DNA of 39,859 nt from Prevotella sp. GTDB taxonomy: Bacteria; Bacteroidota; Bacteroidia; Bacteroidales; Bacteroidaceae. The notes under the pieces were generated by a model that worked only from the letters and a program-made list of their open reading frames with translations, was not told the DNA's origin and searched no databases. Positions 34,190-39,859 of this stretch are shown here, piece by piece (the first letter of the stretch is position 1; each line of letters begins with the position of its first letter). Where the stretch lies: contig JALFOF010000062.1 of the NCBI GenBank assembly GCA_022773825.1, positions 1 through 39,859 on the forward strand, written 5' to 3'. The translations under genes were made by a program, and so were the position numbers.

Positions 34190-35678
34190 GTTTAGACATA
34201 TCGCGGCACTGCTTGCACTGTGCCTTGCGCTCCCAGCACTCCACGCGGCACAGAAGCGCGAGTTCCGGGGAGCATGGATACAGTGCGTAAACGGGCAGTT
34301 CACGGGCATGGGGACGGTACAGATGCAACAGACACTGACATACCAACTCGATGAACTGCAAAAGGATGGCGTGAACGCTATAATCTTTCAAGTGCGCCCA
34401 GAATGTGACGCTCTATACCAAAGCAGCCTTGAACCATGGAGCCGCTTCCTCACCGGACAGCAGGGGATGGCACCATCGCCCTACTGGGACCCGTTGCAGT
34501 GGATGGTGACCGAGTGCCACAAACGCGGCATGGAGCTGCACGCATGGATAAACCCCTTCCGCGCCAAGACGAAAGTGACGACACAACTCGCCGCAACACA
34601 CATAGCGGCGAGATACCCCGACCTTGTCTTCCCCTACGACGGGCTATACATACTCAACCCGGCAAAAGCCGCCAACCGCGAGTGGATATGCCGCGTGGCG
34701 GCAGACATAGTGCGCAGATACGATGTGGACGGACTGCACATAGATGACTATTTCTACCCCTACCCCGCCCCAGGCATCGCCATACCCGATGAGACTGACT
34801 ACCAGTCCTCGGGGAGAGGCTTCGCTAACATCGGTGACTGGCGCAGGCACAACGTGGACATCTTCATCAAACAGCTGCACGACACCTTGCGTAGTGTAAA
34901 GCCGTGGGTAAAATTTGGTGTGTCGCCATTTGGCATATACCGCAACAAAAGAAGCGCACCGGAAATAGGTTCTGACACCAACGGACTGCAAAACTACGAC
35001 GACCTGTACGCTGACATCCTGCTTTGGATAGACAAAGGATGGATAGACTACTGCGTGCCGCAAATATATTGGGAGATAGGGAACAAGGCGGCTGACTATG
35101 AGACGCTCATAAAATGGTGGAGCAAATATGCATCCAAACGACCGCTATACATTGGAGAGGACATAGAACGGACAGCAAAATACGCTGACCCCAACAACCC
35201 ACAGCAGAACCAGATGGCAGCGAAATACCGCCTGCACCAGTCACTGCCCAACATCGGTGGCACGGTGTTATGGTACGCAAAGGCTGCCGTGGACAACATA
35301 GGAGGCTACGGCACACAGTTGCGCACAAACTACTGGCGCTACCCCGCCTTGCAACCACTGATGCCATTCATTGACAACAATGCGCCAGGCAAGCCCTCAA
35401 AACTGAAAGCTCTGTGGACAAGCGATGGATATATGCTATTCTGGAAAGCTCCCAAGGCAAAGCAATGGGAAGACGAGGCGACAAAATACGTTATATATCG
35501 CTTTGCAAAAAATGAGAAGATTGACACTGAAGACCCTGCGCATATCGTAGGCATCACGAACGACACATGGTTCCTCCTACCCTATACCGACGGCAAGACA
35601 CGCTACACCTACGTAGTGACAGCACTCGACCGTATGGCTAACGAGAGTAAGGCGGTGAAGAAGAAGGTGAAGTTGTGA
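34179..35678 (+). CDS. Secreted GHL10 (DUF187)-type glycoside hydrolase, YngK-like
   Basis: The 499-residue protein starts at the ATG 8 nt after a perfect Shine-Dalgarno sequence, overlapping the PBP gene by 11 nt. A signal peptide (MTCKFRHIAALLALCLALPALHAA) predicts export. The TIM-barrel (about 30-380) shows REFRGAWIQCVNG, VNAIIFQVRPECDALYQS, GMELHAWINPFRAK and VDGLHIDDYFYPYPAPG, the GHL10/DUF187 pattern; the acidic residues in HIDDYFYP are likely catalytic. A fibronectin-III-like domain is likely from about 405 (PGKPSKLKALWTSDGYMLFW). Homologues are thought to act on peptidoglycan or related glycans, which fits its coupling to a peptidoglycan synthase, but the activity is not certain. It is the last gene of the cluster; no clear terminator hairpin follows. 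Confidence 0.88.
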   Translation: MTCKFRHIAALLALCLALPALHAAQKREFRGAWIQCVNGQFTGMGTVQMQQTLTYQLDELQKDGVNAIIFQVRPECDALYQSSLEPWSRFLTGQQGMAPSPYWDPLQWMVTECHKRGMELHAWINPFRAKTKVTTQLAATHIAARYPDLVFPYDGLYILNPAKAANREWICRVAADIVRRYDVDGLHIDDYFYPYPAPGIAIPDETDYQSSGRGFANIGDWRRHNVDIFIKQLHDTLRSVKPWVKFGVSPFGIYRNKRSAPEIGSDTNGLQNYDDLYADILLWIDKGWIDYCVPQIYWEIGNKAADYETLIKWWSKYASKRPLYIGEDIERTAKYADPNNPQQNQMAAKYRLHQSLPNIGGTVLWYAKAAVDNIGGYGTQLRTNYWRYPALQPLMPFIDNNAPGKPSKLKALWTSDGYMLFWKAPKAKQWEDEATKYVIYRFAKNEKIDTEDPAHIVGITNDTWFLLPYTDGKTRYTYVVTALDRMANESKAVKKKVKL

Positions 35679-35825
35679 TATTATTACTGTCCGCTAAACA
35701 CTCTTTTACTTCCATATTTACGGATTTGGCAGTTTGACAAGCTCCCCCTTTTTGGCTCTTTCGTCAACTGTACGAAAAATAGCTATCCGCGGTCTAAGGA
35801 CACTGATTGTGGATAATAAACTTCA

Positions 35826-35902
35826 TCGCTATGCTTTAACCGTATAAAAGCTATGCTATTAGGCGGTAAAAACGTAGCGATAACAGCGTAAAAGCATAGC
35901 GA
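35826..35902. repeat. Intergenic repeat cluster C
   Basis: TCGCTATGCTTT (35826-35837) and AAAGCATAGCGA (35891-35902) are perfect inverted copies, with further AAAGCTATGC and GTAAAAACGTAGCG words between. It shares CTATGCTTT with clusters A and B. The rest of the 35679-36249 gap has the rpoD promoter and no gene I can support. Confidence 0.6.
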
Positions 35903-36081
35903 TTGCCATGAAGGGGCTTCTGCGTCGTCAAGAAACCAAATCATAGTAAAATCAAACTTGAAAAAGAATGGATACATCCCACAATGACAGTAACTGAATG
36001 TGGGAAGAATAGGTGTCGGAGGACTGGGGCTTGTCTTTAATCATGATTTCTACGAATGTAGGTTAGATTAAAAGGCTTTAG

Positions 36082-36113
36082 TTTGCTGAAACAAAAAAAA
36101 TGTAGTAATTTTG
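36082..36113 (+). promoter_or_regulatory. Promoter for rpoD
   Basis: TTTG (36082-36085) is followed after 20 nt by TAATTTTG (36106-36113). The predicted transcript starts near 36120 and has a leader of about 130 nt before the ATG at 36250. Confidence 0.6.
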
Positions 36114-36249
36114 TACTGAAATTTTGTCATAGTGTAATAAATTGGCATAGTTTGCGTTATATATAAGATACGCTTTGATTATACCCCAAATATGGGTGGC
36201 ATAGAGTTAGGAAATCATATTGCTTGCATAGATATAAGGAAGACAGACA

Positions 36250-37122
36250 ATGAGACAGCTTAAGATTCAAAAAAGTATCACGAACCGTAGTAGTGAGGCA
36301 CTTGACAAATATCTTGTTGAGATAGGTCGTGCCCCACTAATCACCATTGATGAAGAAATAGAGCTGGCACAGGCCATAAAGAAAGGTGGACCTGCCGGTG
36401 AGCGTGCCAAGGATAAACTTGTCACTGCCAACCTTCGTTTTGTGGTGTCCGTGGCTAAGCAGTACCAACATCAAGGACTGTCTTTGACAGACCTTATTGA
36501 TGAGGGCAACATCGGACTGATAAAGGCTGCCCAGAAGTTTGACGAAACACGCGGGTTCAAATTCATATCATACGCTGTGTGGTGGATTCGACAAAGCATA
36601 CTGCAGGCCATCGCAGAGCAAAGCCGCATCGTGCGCCTGCCGTTAAATCAGGTTGGCTCACTAAACAAAATCAACCACGAAATAAACCGCTTCGAACAAG
36701 AGAACCAACGCCATCCGAGCGTGGGAGAATTGTCTGAGGCAACCAACCTCGATGAAGAGAAAATCGGTCAGAGCCTCATGGCTGACGGACATCATGTCTC
36801 CATCGACGCACCCTTCCAGGACGGAGAGGAGAACTGTATGCTCGATGTCATGGCGAGCGGCGACGACTCACGCACTGACCGCAGCGTTGACCACGAGTCT
36901 ATGGCGCAAGAACTCAATGCTGTGCTCAGCCGAGTGCTAAAGGAAAGGGAAATCACAATCATCCGCGAATGTTTCGGCATCGGCTGTCATGAGAAGGGAC
37001 TGGAAGAGATTGGCGATGAACTCGGACTGACACGTGAGAGAGTAAGGCAGATAAGAGAGAAGTCTATCACAAAACTGCGTGACAGCGGTAATGCAAAGAT
37101 ACTAATAAAATACTTGGGATAG
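36250..37122 (+). CDS. rpoD: Primary sigma factor (Bacteroidetes RpoD)
   Basis: The 290-residue protein directs RNA polymerase to housekeeping promoters. Regions in order: 1.2 (SEALDKYLVEIGRAPLIT), 2 with LVTANLRFVVSVAKQYQHQG and FISYAVWWIRQSILQAIAEQ (2.3-2.4), 3 (about 130-200), and 4 with the helix-turn-helix LEEIGDELGLTRERVRQIREK. It lacks region 1.1, as is normal for the Bacteroidetes primary sigma. The TTTG / TAnnTTTG promoters seen across this window are those this sigma is known to read. It is monocistronic with its own promoter and terminator. Confidence 0.95.
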   Translation: MRQLKIQKSITNRSSEALDKYLVEIGRAPLITIDEEIELAQAIKKGGPAGERAKDKLVTANLRFVVSVAKQYQHQGLSLTDLIDEGNIGLIKAAQKFDETRGFKFISYAVWWIRQSILQAIAEQSRIVRLPLNQVGSLNKINHEINRFEQENQRHPSVGELSEATNLDEEKIGQSLMADGHHVSIDAPFQDGEENCMLDVMASGDDSRTDRSVDHESMAQELNAVLSRVLKEREITIIRECFGIGCHEKGLEEIGDELGLTRERVRQIREKSITKLRDSGNAKILIKYLG

Positions 37123-37135
37123 AACACCAAAACAT

Positions 37136-37201
37136 AGAGGATGTAGGTTAAAAGTCAAGGGCTTCCGTACCGAAAAGACTTTCCGCCTACAGCCTCTTTT
37201 T
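37136..37201 (+). terminator. Terminator after rpoD
   Basis: AGAGGATGTAGG (37136-37147) pairs with CCTACAGCCTCT (37186-37197) with one mismatch, followed directly by TTTTT. It lies 14 nt after the stop codon. Confidence 0.8.
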
Positions 37202-37242
37202 CTTGAAATATTATCAACAATTACTAAAACAATAAGAAAAAC

Positions 37243-38295
37243 ATGAACCATCTTGTGATAATGGCAGGTGGCATAGGCAGTCGTTTCTGGCCTATGAGCA
37301 CCGTGGACACCCCAAAACAGTTTATCGACGTGCTCGGCGTAGGACGCTCGCTGATGCAACTAACATACGACCGCTTCAAAAGTATCTGCGACCCAGAGAA
37401 CGTATGGGTTGTAACAAGCGCTGACTATGCGGAGAAAGTACATCAGCAGCTTCCGGAAATACCTGTTTGCAACATATTGCGCGAGCCATGCCGCCGCAAC
37501 ACCGCGCCATGCATAGCATACGTAAGCTATCGCATCAAGTCCAAAGACCCGAAAGGAAACATCGTTGTAACACCGAGTGACCATGTAGTGATGGACACGG
37601 CAGAGTTCCAACGCGTCATCACTGGCGCAATGCAGTTCGCTGGCGAAACAGACTCTATCGTAACCCTCGGCATGAAGCCAACACGCCCAGAGACGGGTTA
37701 TGGCTACATCCAGGCAAACATGGCGGAGCGCAGTATGCGCAACAAAGAAATATTCCAAGTAGATTCTTTCCGCGAAAAACCAAACCTTGCAACAGCGCAG
37801 GAGTATATCAAACGCAATAATTACTTCTGGAATGCTGGCATCTTCGTGTGGAACGTCAACACCATAGTCAACGCTTTCCGTGTGTACCAGCCAGCCATCA
37901 GCCGCATCTTCGAATCAATGATGGACGTCTATGGCACAGACAAGGAGCAGGCTGCCATTGACGAACACTATGCCGAGTGCGAGAACATCTCCGTTGACTA
38001 CGCCATCATGGAGAAGGCAGAAGAGATATTCGTCTTCCCCGCCGACTTCGGATGGAGCGACCTTGGCACCTGGGGCTCACTGCAAACACTTACCAAGAAG
38101 GATGCAAATGGCAACGGGCTCATTAGCCAGAACATAAAGACTTTCGAGACAACCAACTGCATCATCAATGTTGAGGGCAACAAGCAGGTAGTCGTGCAAG
38201 GGCTCGATGGCTATATAGTAGCCCAGCGTGACGGTCGCCTCCTCATCTGCAAACTGTCAGAAGAGCAGCGCATCAAGGAATTCTCGGCAGAGTAA
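37243..38295 (+). CDS. manC: Mannose-1-phosphate guanylyltransferase
   Basis: The 350-residue enzyme makes GDP-mannose from mannose-1-phosphate and GTP, supplying mannose, fucose and related sugars for surface glycans. It has the nucleotidyltransferase signature MAGGIGSRFWPMSTVDTPKQF at residues 7-27, and VTPSDHVVMD, GYGYIQAN, FREKPNLATAQEYI and WNAGIFVWN. It is the single-function form, without the C-terminal phosphomannose isomerase domain of some homologues. The gene stands alone between terminators. Confidence 0.93.
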   Translation: MNHLVIMAGGIGSRFWPMSTVDTPKQFIDVLGVGRSLMQLTYDRFKSICDPENVWVVTSADYAEKVHQQLPEIPVCNILREPCRRNTAPCIAYVSYRIKSKDPKGNIVVTPSDHVVMDTAEFQRVITGAMQFAGETDSIVTLGMKPTRPETGYGYIQANMAERSMRNKEIFQVDSFREKPNLATAQEYIKRNNYFWNAGIFVWNVNTIVNAFRVYQPAISRIFESMMDVYGTDKEQAAIDEHYAECENISVDYAIMEKAEEIFVFPADFGWSDLGTWGSLQTLTKKDANGNGLISQNIKTFETTNCIINVEGNKQVVVQGLDGYIVAQRDGRLLICKLSEEQRIKEFSAE

Positions 38296-38329
38296 AGAAC
38301 AGTAGACATCACTCAATAGCCCCATGAGC

Positions 38330-38376
38330 AAATCATCCCCCGTCTTCGATTATATTGAGGTCGGGGGATGATTTTA
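38330..38376 (+). terminator. Terminator after manC
   Basis: AAATCATCCCCCG (38330-38342) pairs perfectly with CGGGGGATGATTT (38362-38374), with TTATC after it. It is 34 nt past the stop codon and separates manC from the next promoter. Confidence 0.85.
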
Positions 38377-38385
38377 TCAGAAAAG

Positions 38386-38418
38386 TTTTGTAGAATGAAA
38401 GAAAAATATTAAATTTGC
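38386..38418 (+). promoter_or_regulatory. Canonical promoter for the methyltransferase/DUF262 locus
   Basis: TTTTG (38386-38390) is followed after exactly 19 nt by TAAATTTG (38410-38417) and C. Transcription should start near 38424, about 355 nt before the methyltransferase ATG. Confidence 0.75.
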
Positions 38419-38481
38419 AGTTGGATTATGTCCCGGTAACGTGCATACTCCAAGACATATTGAAAAACAAAGCATTCGCTA

Positions 38482-38775
38482 TTATTTCGCGTTCAGCCAA
38501 AAGCCTCGGAAACTTATTGGAAATAACGTAACGACAGAAGTAATATGTGATAAGGGTATCTGTATGGTATGGTATGGGTATCTTTGTCCTTCAATTATAG
38601 CAATGCATCAACGCTCAGGCGTGGTGTATTCTTATAAGAAGGACAGAGGTTTCCATTCCGAGGCTGCCTCTCAGCTGAACGCAATAAGGTGCATCACGCC
38701 TTTATTGTGCCTTGTGGTGAGCATGGCTTATTGCGTTTGCGTGATTGATAGTAGGGTGCTGTAACACTATCAATC
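38482..38775 (+). ncRNA. Highly structured leader or non-coding RNA of unknown class
   Basis: The DNA between the promoter and the methyltransferase gene folds on itself at many levels. A long rod has outer stem GCGTTCAGC (38489-38497) / GCTGAACGC (38674-38682), next AGCCTCGGA (38502-38510) / TCCGAGGCT (38657-38665), and an apical hairpin (38576-38614 / 38619-38654) of about 30 pairs closed by ACGC-TCAG-GCGT. A 62-nt asymmetric insert at 38514-38575 contains repeated GGTAT words. Downstream, CGCAATAAG (38680-38688) / CTTATTGCG (38727-38735) competes with the outer stem. A 10-bp hairpin GATTGATAGT / ACTATCAATC (38743-38775) ends 4 nt before the ATG at 38780. I match it to no named RNA class. 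It could be a regulatory leader, a small RNA, or the inverted repeat of a miniature mobile element. Confidence 0.5.
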
Positions 38776-38779
38776 TATT

Positions 38780-39704
38780 ATGGCCAACAAAAACCTAAAT
38801 GCTGCCAAGGCAGCGAAGAAAGATGAGTTCTACACACAACTGACAGACATTGAGAGGGAGTTGCAACATTATTGGCAACACTTCCGTGGCAAGACCGTGC
38901 TGTGCAACTGCGACGACCCGTATGAAAGTAATTTCTTCAAATATTTCGCATTGCGCTTCAACCAGTTAGGCATGAAGTCACTTATCTGCACCTGCTATAA
39001 CGGTTCGCCTGTGCAGGGTGACGAACTGATGTTTGACTTTAACGACTTCACGGACGAACCTCGCAGAACAGCTTACAAAGTGGAGATAACAGAGGTGAAA
39101 GACGAGAACGGCGACGGAGCGGTTGACCTGTAGGATGTGCGCTATCTTTTGCAGAACGACAAGAACGTCATCAGCACTTTGAAGACTGGGGACTTCCGCG
39201 ACGCCGAGTGTGTGGAGCTGTTGAAGCGTGCTGATATTGTTGTCACCAATCCGCCATTTTCATTGTTTAGGGAATATATCGGGCAATTGATGAAGTATGG
39301 CAAGAAATTTTTGATTGTAGGGCATCAGAATACAGTCACTAATAAAGATATGTTCCCACTGATTAAGGAAAATAAAGTATGGTTAGGTTATGGTTTCAAA
39401 GGTGCAGCAGCACATTTCTTTTCGCCATACGAAATATCCGCATTACGATAATTATCGCGCTATAAATGTAAATAAAACGCAGGATATTCCTTGTGACTAT
39501 GATGGAGTTATGGGGGTACCAATAACATTTTTAGACAAGTATAATCCCGAACAATTTGAAATACTGGATGCAAACGATTATAGGAAGAGTGACTTCGTTC
39601 CTGTCAAACCTCATGGATTGATAAAAGATAAAGATGGTTCTATAAATGGAAAACCAACCTATGCACGCATTTTAATCCGCAACAAAAATCCCAAAACATT
39701 ATGA
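38780..39704 (+). pseudogene. EcoRI-family adenine-specific DNA methyltransferase, disrupted
   Basis: Three consecutive frames make up one gene. The first (38780-39133) encodes the family N-terminus (NAAKAAKKDEFYTQLTDIERE, TVLCNCDDPYESNFFKYF) and ends at an in-frame TAG (39131-39133). The same frame goes on at once as DVRYLLQNDKNVI, with the catalytic VVTNPPFSLFREYI and WLGYGFKGAAAHF, and stops at 39451. The C-terminus continues in another frame (TKYPHYDNYRAINV, DYDGVMGVPITFLDKYNPEQ) to 39704. Homologues have roughly 40-60 residues between AAHF and YPHYDNY, so the change of frame comes with a deletion. Such enzymes methylate adenine in DNA, usually to protect it from a partner endonuclease. 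With a nonsense codon and a frameshifting deletion it is very unlikely to be active. Confidence 0.85.
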
Positions 39705-39859
39705 TGAATATAACACCAATCACTGTGACCGTAGGCGAGATAACCAAGGGTTACGTCAATAATGAAGAGCAAGGAGTGCGCGGCTATGACAGCAGGCTTG
39801 ACATACGCCCACCTTACCAGAGAGAGTTCATATACAACGAGAAGGAGCAGCAGGCAGTA
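39701..39859 (+). CDS. DUF262 protein, N-terminal part only
   Basis: The frame is open from ATG 39701 (ATGATGA, overlapping the methyltransferase stop by 4 nt) to the window edge: 53 codons. It contains TVGEITKGYVNNEEQGVRGY and RLDIRPPYQREFIYNEKEQQ. This is the typical start of DUF262 (GmrS-like, ParB-related) proteins, in which the PxYQRExxW-like block forms part of the nucleotide-dependent active site. Many DUF262 proteins carry a DUF1524 HNH nuclease at the C-terminus and restrict phage DNA; whether this one does cannot be seen. The ATGA overlap indicates that it was translationally coupled to the methyltransferase. Confidence 0.75.
   Translation, partial: MMNITPITVTVGEITKGYVNNEEQGVRGYDSRLDIRPPYQREFIYNEKEQQAV

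Noticed and set aside
38576..38654. Retron msd hairpin
   Set aside because: The long hairpin is reminiscent, but no reverse transcriptase is present in the window and no priming guanosine context could be identified.
38441..38764. Open frame of 107 codons in front of the methyltransferase gene
   Set aside because: It lies wholly inside the inverted-repeat region, begins with GTG in the middle of the leader, and its product (many Cys, Tyr and Ile with no pattern) looks unlike a protein. The DNA pairing explains the sequence better.

Overview
The window is chromosomal DNA from a Bacteroidales bacterium, most likely Prevotella or a close relative. Evidence for this: promoters follow the Bacteroidetes pattern (TTTG, about 19 nt, TAnnTTTG); LpxC is fused to FabZ; the glycogen synthase is of the eukaryote-like GT3 type; the primary sigma factor is short and lacks region 1.1; and GT117/DUF2723 and DPP-IV-type genes are present. 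No tRNA, rRNA or CRISPR array was seen.

Layout. (1) 1-3650 is a decaying accessory zone: a lipoprotein gene cut by the window edge, an ORF6N/PLD-like gene with an in-frame stop near its 5' end, a lipoprotein gene that has lost its start codon and gained a stop just before the lipobox cysteine, the 3' end of a group II intron, short repeats and an unrecognised gene remnant. (2) 3647-10442 holds a small secreted protein, a glycogen pair (GT3 synthase plus GT35 phosphorylase) closed by a hairpin terminator, and a secreted GH51 arabinofuranosidase with its own promoter. (3) 10499-23378, minus strand, is a possible single ten-gene unit from a promoter at about 23401-23432 to the hairpin at 10371-10442: cysE, a THUMP rRNA methyltransferase, DPP-IV, purD, two membrane proteins, a large DUF2723 protein, a polysaccharide deacetylase, queG and an unknown protein. 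(4) 23967-35678, plus strand, is a second ten-gene unit: purM, prfA, a 50-codon small gene, pyrF, lpxD, lpxC-fabZ, lpxA, miaA, a class A penicillin-binding protein and a GHL10-type glycoside hydrolase. It joins purine and pyrimidine synthesis, translation, lipid A synthesis and peptidoglycan assembly. (5) 36250-38374 holds rpoD and manC, each followed by a hairpin terminator. (6) 38386-39859 starts another accessory locus: a canonical promoter, about 350 nt of strongly self-complementary DNA, a broken EcoRI-family adenine methyltransferase and the intact start of a DUF262 protein that runs off the window.

The core regions are ordinary housekeeping DNA. The most unusual parts are the two accessory ends: the cluster of single-base lesions and repeated 13-bp dyads at the left, and the structured leader before the methyltransferase/DUF262 pair at the right.
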